From Siphonodentalium dalli (taxonomy: Eukaryota > Mollusca > Scaphopoda > Gadilida > Siphonodentaliidae): DNA of 64,000 bases. The notes under the pieces were generated by a model. That model had not been told where the DNA came from and did no database searches. It saw nothing but the letters and a program-made list of their open reading frames with translations. Below are positions 22,721 to 34,500 of the stretch, piece by piece. Within the stretch, counting starts at the first letter, position 1. Every line of letters starts with the position of its first letter. The position numbers and the translations under genes were made by a program. The stretch lies in assembly GCA_032622095.1 (NCBI GenBank), contig CP136062.1, positions 165,792,090 through 165,856,089 on the forward strand, written 5' to 3'.

Positions 22721-24239
22721 AGATTACTACCCGGTAATGCGTTAATTTAGTTATTGGGCTGGTTTATATTTGGATTGGGATTTGGGTTGGACTAAAAGAT
22801 AAGAGAGATAAGTGCTAGGTTGATTAGACAGATATTAGGTTTATTATGTCACATTTCCTTTTGTTGGCCTGAGAAATCTTGAATTCTGGAGGTAAGAAGC
22901 TCGAATGAAGCACTAAGTGTCGATCAATGTTCTCCGTGCTCATATGTTACTCCAGACTACAATAACTAGTATCATTGTTGGTTCACAGTTGTTCCACTTT
23001 CGCCATGTGCAACAAGGAAATAATTTCCGCAGACTACAGTCACCATTAGACGTTATTTGTCCCCCTGAACAAAAATGGGGGGGGGGGCTATAGAAGTGAG
23101 CATTGTTCATCCGTCCGAGAAAATTATATAATTGCAGCACATCGGTTATCAGATAGTATCGCAGTATCTACAGCAAGCATTTTATTTGGTCAAGACTCAC
23201 AAATAGCATTGGTGTGTTCTCATAAATTACATTGACTTGTGACCATAATTATCCATTCATCTAGTATCTTCAAACGAATATCGGTGGGTAGATTCACTGA
23301 TTTAAGTATTGGTCCCAGCCATGTGTGAGTGTTTTGATCAATAGTCACATGATCTCGAGGAACCTTGATCAAGGTTTAGTATCTCCATTTCTTGAAGGAT
23401 TTCCCTTACCGGTTGGCTATTAACATTTTTTATTGTTTAAAAATGATGTATCTCTCCCATAAAGTATTCATATAGATTCAGGGTGTGTAAAATAATAAAA
23501 ATCAGTCAGGGAAACCAGTCAACTGAAACTTTTGTCACCAGGAAATTTAAATTTATCTGAATTATTTTCTATGAATCTGGAAAGTTTATGTTGCTATTGT
23601 TTTTAGAACATTACAACACTTTGATTGAAAATGTATCTTTAAAGACACTTTTATGTGATATGTGTGTAATAACAGATATTTAACTTTGATCCGCATACGA
23701 AAATACGATAATGTGCAACGAATTCGTAAGTTTTAAAGTTTTTTATGACAATTATTATGTTTATTGAAAATGATTAGAATCGCGTGTTTTCACACGTTCA
23801 AGATTTTCAAGTACGGACATTCTTTGACAAGGTACGACTTTTGTGAATCAAGTGTACTAAAATTGACCAAAGTCCCATGATCGCGAATTTATGTCGGAAG
23901 TTAGTCATTGAATGAATGATCGGATTTGCCCGGAGCACATCTTTTTTGCAGTCCGACGGATAAGTCGTGTCATATATACAATGTTGCAAATTGACATATT
24001 GTAATATTCCACATAATATCGCCGAAGACACTGACAACATTGTTTCGACAGAAAGGTTAAACTCCATGCAAGGTTGACCTCCCCTTATGATTCGATAAGA
24101 CCGCTGCCACCGGCGGCATTTGACCCATATTTTGGTGGACTTCCGCGGTATTAAGATATATACCATGCGAACAGATCAACACGTTACCCGTATTAAGCAC
24201 ACAGAAAATCGAACAATTTTTTTGTAATTTCGTACCTTA
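22721..24239. other. Intergenic, no gene seen
   Basis: No exon recognised. A minus-strand open frame of 119 codons at 23807-24166 has no motif and no neighbours supporting it. An 11-G run lies near 23078-23088. Confidence 0.35.
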
Positions 24240-24595
24240 AGTTTCATGATGGGGATATCATGTAGTTTCGAGGTTGGTGAGTAACACTCATTCAAAATAT
24301 GCAAAAGCACAAATCATATATAATATATGAGAAACTGACAACAAACATAGCATTTTGACTGTTACGAGCATATGCTATTTATTTTTTAAAACAAGTTGAT
24401 TTGTTATTTGTTCGGAAATTCTGACCAATGTTGCCAGTCGGAGGTTCGTGGAATACACCAGTACATACATCTAGGAGAATATTTCGATTGAGAACTTTGG
24501 TCAGAGCAAACATATGTGAGTTTGGACATGCTTGTTTCAAAAATAGTATAGCATATGCTCGACCGTAGCTGCCAAAATACTATGTAAGTTATCAT
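24240..24595 (-). repeat. Dispersed ~350-bp repeat, inverted relative to 42565-42915
   Basis: The reverse complement matches 42565-42915 along its length, e.g. AGCATATGCTA, CCTCCGACTGGCAAC, TTCCGAACAAATAA and ACTCACCAACCTCGAAAC. Each copy has a self-complementary middle (GACAAAAGTTGTCAGTCG against CGACTGGCAACTTTTGTC in the right copy). The pair stands on either side of P450 copy A. Confidence 0.7.
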
Positions 24596-24698
24596 TTTCC
24601 TAGTTTATTATATTTTTTCTCTTTTCTGGTGGCGTTTGCGATCGTGTGAGGATAGTTCTCAAATCGAACAGGTCACTTGACTTTTGGGCGATATGATC

Positions 24699-25226
24699 AG
24701 GGGGGGGGTGAATTTTTTTTCCCGGCACGTATGCCGGGGTGGGTGGGTGGTCAAAGCCACCAACAAGCAATTTTTTCCGCAACTAAAAAACAAATTTCCT
24801 GCTTGTTTTTTAGTGCTTTGGCAATGAGTTGGGCTTCAAAACCACTTTGAATGAGAGAAATAATGTAATTCTAGCTGTAAACTGTCTGCAGGCAGTTATC
24901 GTGTTGTATTTTGTTGCAAATTTTGAAATCCAAGATGGCCGCTGGCAGCCATGTTTTTTTGGCCGAATGACCTCAAAATGACTCATTCCTATTTACATGT
25001 CCATGTTAACATCCATGATAAATAGTATGCACAGAAATTCATATACAGCTGTTTACAGTGAATTTCCCCCGCAAATCTCTGTTTTAGTGTTAAAAGGGGG
25101 GTGGGTGTCAAAAAATGGTCGGAAAAAACTGCCGAAAACGGAAAAATATTTGGCGGTGGGTACACAAAATGATCGAAAGGGAAAAAATGCCATACGTGCC
25201 TGAAATTTTGTTCCGATCCCCCCCCT
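24699..25226 (-). mobile_element. G-tract-ended inverted-repeat element, copy 2
   Basis: Starts AGGGGGGGGGTG and ends ATCCCCCCCCT. A perfect 9-bp direct repeat GATATGATC lies on both sides (24690-24698 and 25227-25235). Terminal inverted repeats include GGCACGTATG. A 9-bp duplication points to a Mutator-like transposase, though hAT (8 bp) is not excluded. The whole element is the reverse of 16927-17470. Confidence 0.85.
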
Positions 25227-25235
25227 GATATGATC

Positions 25236-25470
25236 GCTTTTTGTATGGCATAACCCGACCTAATTATAGAAAACCACAGACTATTACACAGTCGGTGACG
25301 GAATCAGAAAGGAAGGGTGACAGGCGCGCACTGATAGAGATTGTAGAAAGGAATGTGATCATCCATATGCGCAATGGATATGCGCAAACTCCCAGTAATT
25401 ATAAATGTGGTAAAACCGTAAAAAAAATGTGGAAGAAAATATTCTACTGGGCTAAAAAAATTGAGTATAC
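25236..25470. other. Open but unrecognised sequence left of the P450 A block
   Basis: A basic frame of about 85 codons runs through here (25241-25507) but enters the duplicated P450 upstream region and has no motif or homologue in copy B. It includes a small inverted repeat around CATATGCGCAATGGATATGCGC (25365-25386). Confidence 0.3.
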
Positions 25471-25586
25471 CTGGTTTTCATCGAAAATGTATGAAATAAA
25501 CTTATAAACTAACCAACGCGAAACTGCCTTATTCTATAACATTGGTAGATTCCTAATAATTTGCTGGTATTGAACTAATTCAGGTT

Positions 25587-27712
25587 CAGATGTTTATTAT
25601 TACGCCTTTCGTCGTATTTAACATAACAGGCGATTCAATTTCAAACAGTGTACATAATACATAATATAAATGTGAGGTGACATAATATACATACACAATA
25701 CACACAATATAGGTTGGAGTTATTAGTGTACTACATGTACTTGGTATATTGATTGAGGGTATAGCTATCAGATGTGGTGTTTAAAGTAAGTGGGTCGGGG
25801 TGTTGTGGGAGTCAACTGTCTTTTAACACGACTATTTTACATTTTTCATATATATTTATATATCGTGGTGCTTTAATCATAGCCTCAGGAGTGCAAAACA
25901 ATTTCTAGGGCTTTCTTTATAAATAGTGAAAGGTTTCTGATCGTGTGATTATTGCGGGAAGTAAAGAGCTGCTGTAGTTTAAGAACATTTGGTCTTCTGA
26001 AGTAATATGGCTTGATAAATTTAATTCTGAGGTCATTTAGAAATTCACATTTCAGGACAAGGTGGAATTCATCTCCGAGTTCTGACTTGCAAAGGGTGCA
26101 TACTCTTTCTGAGTAGTCGGTATTATACCAGGAGCCCTGCTCAACTGGTAGTCGATGGTTTCGTGTGCGGAATCGTACAAGTGTGTATATGATGTTTTGG
26201 TCTTCGTGCAGCAGGTATCGTTCCCGACTTATGTCATTTTTAATTATCCTGTAAAAAGGAAATTTATTTGAACCCATCAACGTAGATCGCCACTCTTGTG
26301 TGTACATGTCTTCAAACCTCTGCTTAATTAATTCGATAAATATACGGTAATCGCTTATTCGTTGTTGTATCCAAAGATATCCCATTCCCATTGTATTCAG
26401 TGTGTTACGTATTCCGGTTATCCATGGTTTTTTTTTTACATTTTTCTGGTTATATAATGTGAGCATGATATAATATAATATTAAGGGTGTTCGCTCTGTT
26501 GTCGTTGTTGTTATTTTCGCCCAGTATGAGAGATAGCGGATTTTTATTTTTATTGAAATCGGGTACATTCCAAGTTCACCATAGATGAACGCATTTGGTG
26601 TAGTTTTTTCAGTTTGAGGATATATTTAAGAAACCATAATTCCATTTTGTCAAAACACGTAAGATTTTCATGACCCCAGACTTCTGCCCCATATGTGAGT
26701 ATGGGGATAACAGATTTCTCATAGATTTCAAGTATAGTGGCAGTTGTAAGCTTATTTGTTCGCGCTTTATTTAGTAACGCATATATTGAGTTTTTTGCTT
26801 GTTGGCATCTTAAATTTCGTTCAAGCGCGAAGGAATTATTTTTATGAAATATAGTGCCAAGGTATTTGTAGCTATCAACAATTTCAATGGTCTGGTCGCC
26901 GATAGTAAATGTCTCTGTACTAGTTTTGCGATCTGCGATCGAAAATCAATACTTTAGTCTTTGATATGTTAACTTTCAATTTCCAACTATTGCAGCAGTG
27001 GTTAAAGCAATCGAGAGATTTTTGTAAACCAGCTTTTGAATTTGCTATTAAAACTGTGTCATCCGCATAAATTAGCAAGAATAGCTTAAGGTATACACCA
27101 GTATCTAATTCTTTGAACTTTTCCAGGTTTATTCCATCACAACCGTGTATTCTTAGATAATTTTCTAGATCGTTTATGTATATAGCGAAGGTCAAAGGTG
27201 ATAAGTTGTCCCCTTGTTTCAAACCAATGAGACTGGGGAATAGTTCAGATTCTTCCTGGCCTATTCTAACGCATGATTTCATTTCATTGTACATAGCTTT
27301 TATGACGTTAAGGATTTTCCCTTCGACCCCGTGACTCAGGAGTTTTTTCCAAAGACCTGCTCTCCATACAGAATCAAACGCTTTTGGGAAGTCGATGAAT
27401 GCGCTATATAACTTATCATTATTGCTTTTCAGGAGGTTTATCAATGCGTACAGGGAGAAAGTGTGGTCCATAGTGGAGTACCCCTTTCGAAAACCTGCCT
27501 GGCATTCTGATTGTAGGTTGTTTTGGTCAAGAAATATTCTAATTCGGTCATTGATAATGCTCGTAAAAACTTTGGAGATACAACTGAGTAGTGTTATTTT
27601 TCTATAGTTACCTGGGTCCATGTTATCCCCCTTTCTTTTGTAAATGGGGCGTATAACTCCGACTTTCCATGAATGAGGTATTATCCCAGTCTTTAGAATA
27701 AGATTGAAGGTG
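25587..27712 (-). pseudogene. 5'-truncated LINE (non-LTR retrotransposon), RT and C-terminal domain
   Basis: On the minus strand the order is: partial RT start (GIIPHSWKVGVIRPIYKRKG, about 27690-27630), RT fingers/palm with AFIDFPKAFDSV and IYADDTVLIA (27621-26920), then after a break a C-terminal frame (26568-25885) with CTLCKSELGDEFHLVLKC, the CxxC...HxxxxC zinc-like motif of LINE ORF2. The endonuclease domain is absent. Copy B of the P450 upstream region reads straight through this point (GAACTAATTC joined to GCTTTGTCC), so the insertion is bounded at 25586/27713. Its interrupted frame makes it inactive. Jockey-superfamily relationship likely, clade uncertain. Confidence 0.85.
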
Positions 27713-28180
27713 ATCCGCTTTGTCCGGTCTCCCCTTTACACCTGTTCACACCTGGGAAACGGACCAACCAGCACCGTGTAAATGGCATTGACCTATTAGG
27801 TGAGTGAATAAGAATAATGCATTTACACGAACAACATAATTCAATATCAGGGTAAATCTCTATTTATCGCGTCGACGCAAGCATAAAGCTTATTACATGG
27901 AAACGGCGTTTGGTTGTCATGCATGGCGCCGCATATACAGTAAAACATGTATCGGATTAATTAGCCTCCATTAAACAAATTATGCGGTAAACGGGGTTGA
28001 TCTTCACTTTCCTATTGAATCTGTATTACATGCATGTGAGACATATTAATGTCACCAATGTAGTATTAGGCCTATTGCGCAATTCGTCACTTTGCATTTG
28101 GTCAAGGTCGCAGTTAGAAACAGCATTTGGTCCAGGTCGCAGGTAGAAGCACTAATACGACCCAGAAAATACTCCACAAA
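27713..28180 (+). promoter_or_regulatory. P450 A upstream region
   Basis: Homologous to 49388-49989 before P450 B, so the duplication carried the promoter. Shared words include GCTTTGTCCGGTCT, GACCTATTAGGTGAGTGAAT and GTATCGGATTAATTAGCC. Copy A alone has a tandem duplication of about 30 bp at 28093-28148 (GCATTTGGTC(A/C)AGGTCGCAG twice). No clear TATA box; transcription start not determinable. Confidence 0.5.
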
Positions 28181-28547
28181 ATGTTGATTGAATTATTCTT
28201 GGGCAATTTCGTAACTTTGGCGATTGGGTGTACGATTTTCATATTGCTGTGGATGCTAAAGCGCACGCCAAGACTGGACGGGCTACCACCGGGACCATTA
28301 TCGCTCCCACTGATTGGAAACGCTCTCCATCTCGTATGTGGCAACACACTAGAAAATTTCCGGAAGTTGCGGTCTGTCTATGGTGATGTGTTTTCTCTCT
28401 ATCTCGGTAATCGACTTGTCGTCGTTATAAACGGATACGAGGCCTTACAGGAAGCGCTGGTGAAGCAGGGAAATGTTTTCTCTGGACGATTTAGACATGA
28501 TACGAAGCACGATCGGATGAAGTTCATACGGCAAGTTACAGCAGACG
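28181..28547 (+). CDS. P450 A exon 1
   Basis: ATG at 28181 chosen because it precedes a hydrophobic anchor and the proline-rich hinge at the usual spacing, and is matched by the ATG of copy B. Codes for residues 1-122 plus one base. Ends GCAGACG before donor GTAGGT. Confidence 0.92.
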
Positions 28548-31500
28548 GTAGGTATAACTGGTTCCATTCACGTGTATACGCCCATCGAGCCCAACATTAT
28601 AATACTGAACTATTATATTAACGAAATAACGGAGATTAAGAAATTAAAAAAAAATAAAAAACATTAAAAAAACCTTTATTTTAAAGAGCGTTTTATAAAA
28701 TCTTATATCCCAGCATAACGAGTTGTAGATCCTATATATGATATATTAATATAGGCACTAAACGGTGGACAGGTACCGCTTTAAAATGCGACAAACGCAG
28801 TTTACGCTGGGGGGTTTTATTTATAGAAAAATGGGTATTTTTGGGACGGATTTAAAAGTCGAACTGCGCGACCAGGAGGCCGAGTCAGGTAAAAGGTGTA
28901 GTTTGAATTTCAATTTCGTTTATTGTCGTTAACACTTTGTCAATAATGTTGATTTTTGGTTTGTCACAAGCTATGTCAATTACAAATAAAATAAATGAAA
29001 AAAATAATTTGTAAGTCTTATATTTCAACTTTTATAGACATTTTTCGTTCTGCGGCCCACGGAGGGTTGTGGTCGGAGACGGCCTAGTCGGCCGCCGGTT
29101 CATTAATTAGGTGCTGGTTGTTATTGTTATTTTAACGGAATTCTGAGTTGGTCATTCGCGAAACGAATATGTTTTATATTCTATAATTACAAACATGGGT
29201 ATATAATATATGATCCTGAGCGCGTTACCGTTTCTGACATTGGTGTTCTTGTATTATAATTGGCGCGGTTTAATTATTCTGTGGTATAGAAACATACACC
29301 CAATCAGCATAGCATAATATAAATAGATATAAATACGTATTATTACCACTTTATAGGGCGTTCTCTATAGGCCATTGATACTGTTTTTCGGGGCGTTCCA
29401 AATAGCGTATTGTTACCAATATACGCGGGCCGCGGGCCGATAATGAAAATCTCTGTTCATTATCGGCCCGAGGCCCGGCAACTGACAGGAAGTTAGATCT
29501 CGTTTATTACCGCGCGAGTTACGTTCCTTTGACATACGTGTTTATTCCAAGAAAACAATCGAAAGATGTACCATATTTTCCCGACAGTGTAGCGGTTTTA
29601 TGATTGGAAATCACGCTATATGGTTGAATCATTGTCTCAAGCGTAAATATGCATTAATAACTTTAGCTCTCATTGAAACTCCTATTTTCGAGACTCCTTG
29701 TCACTGTCCTGACAAGTCTGAGTGAACATCGACTTGTACCAAGACTTAGTGTAATGGCCTGATGGCTGTGGCCACATTTCACCATAGCACAATTCACATG
29801 TGCAACACATGATTGTTAACTTACGTGTACTCTTAAAGTTTAATTGAGTTAGTGTTCATATTATATTAAATTAAAATGTTCTTGGAAATATATCTCTCTC
29901 TCTTAATCTACCTCATTATTCCACTGGCATTTAAATGGGTCAATTGTCCACATCTGTGGTAATAATAGTAACAACATGATCATCTCGGGAATTATGGTTT
30001 ATTAACGGCCCGGCTGGAATGATTAACAGCCCTCGGACCTAAGCGGCCATCGACTTCGTCTCGGGCCGCTAATAGGCACTTGGGCTGTTAATCATTCCAG
30101 CCGGGCCGTTAATAAACCATAACGCCCTCAAAAATCATGTTATTGTTATAATGGTGGTTATTTTTTATAATTATGACGCATTTCAACGAAATAACGGAGA
30201 CCTTTGAAACAATATATAACACCACAAATTATCAACGTTGGTCGTATATAACTCAAATTCACCTATTGTGTAGGTGGGCTTGGTGGCGGTTTGTGGTCAT
30301 TCTTTGAAATAACTTCTTCGAGAGAGAAAAACTCTCTTTAAAAACGCTCTTTAATTAAATAAATATTTCAGTTTTGAATATCTCTGTTATTTAATCACTA
30401 TCACGTTCTTCGAGAAATAAAAACGCTCATATCTTAAATTCTCCTGATTAACTAATTAACTTATTGTAGTTGCACCATATACATGTGAGAGTTATCCATT
30501 TGACCACTATACCATACATAATACAACCCTGATCGAATTAATTAACTACAGTGCATTATAGTAATGATAGTAAAATGTTTGGAGTTACCAGGGGTCATGA
30601 AAAATTATTCATCATATTCCTATACCCAATTCATTCCCACATTACTGTTTAGCTTTATGGAAACATGTCTGGAAAATTTATTTCAGGAATAATTCGCGGT
30701 GATGCCGGTCCAACCTGGAAAAAGAACCGACGGTTCACAATTCACACTCTGCGAGATTTCGGGATGGGAAAGAATAAACTACAACAGAAAATACAAGAGG
30801 AAATAGGACATTTATTGCAAGAAATCGACAGACATAACGGGGAACCATTCGATATCAAACCTAGTATAACTACAGCAGTGTCAAATGTAATATGTTCGAT
30901 CGTCTGCGGCAAAAGATATGACTATGACGACGAAGAGTTCAAGGAAATTCTAGGTCACCTACAGGAAATATTTTCAACTACAAACATATCAAGTCTTGCC
31001 GACATTATTCCGCTCATGAAATATCTACCGTTTGTTAATACAAGACAACAATGTATTTTCAACTCGTTGGAGGTGATCTATAACCATTTCGAAAGAATAG
31101 TTAATCAACAAAAAGAAACGTTTGATGAATCTAACATGAGAAGTTTTATAGACGCTTATATAAAGGAAACACGTGCAGTCACCGACCTCCCTGATGACTA
31201 TGTACCAGGTAAGGAAACAACAGAGTCACCGATTAGTTTGTTTATACTACCTTGATATACGGTTTTAATAACAATCTATATATGGCAACATATGGTAACA
31301 TATTACTCAAATACTATAATTCATCATCATTTGTAACGTGTGTGTCTCAGAAGGTTCCCATATAGTAATAGGAAATAGCTGAAATCATACAAATACTAGT
31401 GGGGCTTTAAAGAAAATCGACATGCTATGATTTGCTGGTGAAACGTCTTACATAAAGTGTGAAATACGTGTCTGCGCGAGTCAATCTAATCTATGTTTTA

Positions 31501-34500
31501 TGGTTTATGCCAATAGGGCAAAGGGGTTGTCAGACCTGATAACTTAGGGCAAGGTACACGTACAGCACCACACCGACACACCGAGCAGGCAGATATCAAC
31601 CAGCGTGATGGGCCGACTGGTAACCGGAAGGCGTGAACCCACGGCTATCTAGAAGTCAACACAAATGTTTAGGATAGCAGAACGTTTGATTATTCATCGG
31701 TTATGTAAATGTTTTAGTCACGCGATAAAAGTATAATGCATATACATGTATATAATAGTTATACACCCATGTAGTTACATAACTGTATAGACCAAGGTTA
31801 TCCTATTACATATGATGAGTAGTTACTCATAAATATAGTTAAAGGTTATCGTATTTCATAGGATGAATATTGTTTGTAAATTCCTAAATATATGGTTATG
31901 ATATACATTACATAAAGTGTGAAATACGTACTATATCTGCGTGAGTCAATATAATTTATGTGTACGTGTGTGAGAACTGCATGGGTTCGGGGTTCATGCT
32001 GAGTTTGCCGAATTTTTACGCGGTAAAAACACCCTGACCTCGTTATGTCCACCGTTTATTACTTATATTAATACATTATATATAGCGGATCTACAACGAG
32101 TTATGTTGGGATATAACATTTTATGAAACGAATTTGATAAATATGATTCACAACGAGTCGTAGACGAGTTGTGAATCAAAGTTATCAAACGAGCTTCATA
32201 AAATCTTATATCCAACATAACGAGTTGAAGATCTTGTGTATCACATTAAAAAAATAGAGCTTTATGCCTAGTTAACAAATGAAAATTCTCAAAAGAACCT
32301 GCAAAATGCATACATTTACAGCGTTGGTCGAGACGCTTCACAACCGTATACACAGTATTGCCTGCTCTTGGGCTGGCGACGGAAAATATAGTCTCCAATT
32401 TGCCTCTTTCTTTTTTTGTGTGTCTATTTTCATCAGTGCAACGAAGTTAGACAAAAAATTTACTTCAATGAACAAAGTAATAATTCTGCATTGTCTGGTG
32501 TTGGTGCCATGCGCGGCGAGAGATAGTGAGAGATAAGGAAATGTAATGGCTTTTTAATGATATAGGGGTTTCATGTTATATACTGAAATACATTACGAAT
32601 TAAGATTGTTTTATTATATCATTCCCATTATGTATTCAACTTCAATATTATCCGCGGAGTGGCTGTTTTTTTTCAGTTCACCGAATCGTAACACAAAGTC
32701 TCCCATCAGTTATAAAAGTATATACCTGAATATAAATTTCATCGCAAGGGAATACAAGCAGACGATGGATAATACAATTGTAAAAGGATTCCAATTCATG
32801 GGTGAGAAATTTTCAGATGGTAAATTAATTAAACAACGGTGCATGGCCGTTTGTTGAACTTATTATCTGAACAGCTCCTAATGGAACTATATTATAAGTT
32901 ACGTGGTCGGTATGGTGTCATGTGAGGCGAAGTGAGAACAATAATAGGCGAGGGCTACGACCTCGCCTAATATTTATCTCGTCTTGTCTTACATGACACC
33001 ATGAGCTTTCCATAACGTATTTATTATGTCAGCGGACAAAATCCAGCATGTTCCTTTAATTAATTGTCTCTGTAATTTATTGCACACTCAATGGCTTATT
33101 TGTGCGAAATACAGCAAAATACAGGAGATTTCAAAACGTTCAATAAACAATTGTGTATTGTTCTTGAACAATACAAACCGATTACGTCAACAACGTCATT
33201 GGAGACGTCAACCGTAGCAGACAATTTCTTCATTAAATTATTAGGTATAGTCTACACTAAGCACACGTTTGTGCATTAAATAAACAATATAGTCCTAAAT
33301 TTTAGTATGGTACAAGTTACAATCTCCAGAGTGTGCAATAAACATAGAACAACACAATTTTGTGAACATGTTAACGTTATTGCACTCGTTTTTCATGCCG
33401 CGAGGTAAAACTCGAACCTCCGGTTCTCGTTTTACCATCGCGTCACAACAAACTCGTGCAATAACATTAACCCTTTACCCAACAAACCGGCCAAAACCAG
33501 CCAAATAAAGCTTCAACAGCCTAAAATATCTTCGGTCTGTCTCAATAGAACCATACAAATATGGATATCATTGGAATCGGCTCCTTGACCACATTGTGAT
33601 AGTTACAGTTATGCCCTGTGCCAATGCATTCTCTTATATATGCGAGTCGACCAGAGGTCGCCTCGCATATATAAGAGAACGCATTGGCCTAAACAAAATC
33701 TATTTTTAACACTTTTTACCATTTGTTCTTACATTCTTTAACAATTTTATAATTTTTAATGTGTTAAGCCAATGCATTCTCTTATATATGCGAGGCGACC
33801 TATGGTCGACTCGCATATATAAGAGAATGCATTGGCACAGGGCCCTTCTGTTGGGTAAAGGGTTAACCAGTTCACACACTTGTGTCGTTCTATCTATTTA
33901 TTTTCACGTTAGGCTGAATAGTTGCGACGAGGCGGTGGTATTTTGTTTGTAAAAATATCAAGATGGTGGATAAGAACCTAATATTGATTCCATGTAGGGT
34001 CTCCTCTGAATTTATCATCGACCTAATATGGGTTCATCCTTGCACCGTCACTATTAAGGGTACGTCCATACGCTGGCAATATTGCACAGCAAACTGCAAA
34101 AATGCCAGCTGCAAAATTGCCAAAACGGATTAATTTCTGCCAGTTGTCAACAAATCAGTGTTAGTAGTAATCATGTACGACAGAGGTTTTTTGCGTGATT
34201 GCTGACATCGCTGAGCTGTTTGCAATATGTGTATGTTCCACCTTAAATGGTGGCTTGACGCATTAAACAATTCACAATATATTAAGAACACAGTGCGTGT
34301 TGGTATTCTTAGGCCAGTCAAAATAATTTCACTTGATATATTGGAATGTGAGATCGCCACGGCCAGCTCCATCGATGGGATGCTGCTGATATATGAGTAC
34401 CATAAATGTCACACAGAGAGATGGTTGGCCCCCACTTAGCTCAACGAAGAATACCGACGACTTTCCGACTCTCGAGAAATCACATTGGTACCCGCCTTGT

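Larger units (their letters stand above)
28548..30686 (+). other. P450 A intron 1
   Basis: 2139 bp, GT-AG. Holds two strong hairpins (29426-29477 and 29992-30122), a fragment at 28692-28731 matching the right arm of the foldback at 32088-32233, and at about 30173-30290 a stretch inverted relative to 52855-52970 in intron 1 of copy B. Homology to copy B at the 3' end starts near 30487. Confidence 0.8.

Noticed and set aside
23807-24166. 119-codon minus frame as a gene
   Set aside because: No motif, no homologue in the window and no splice or promoter support.
25241-25507. 88-codon basic frame left of P450 A
   Set aside because: It crosses into non-coding sequence shared with copy B, where the frame is not kept.
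28692-28731. Independent hairpin element
   Set aside because: Only one arm is present; it is a solo remnant of the foldback at 32088-32233.
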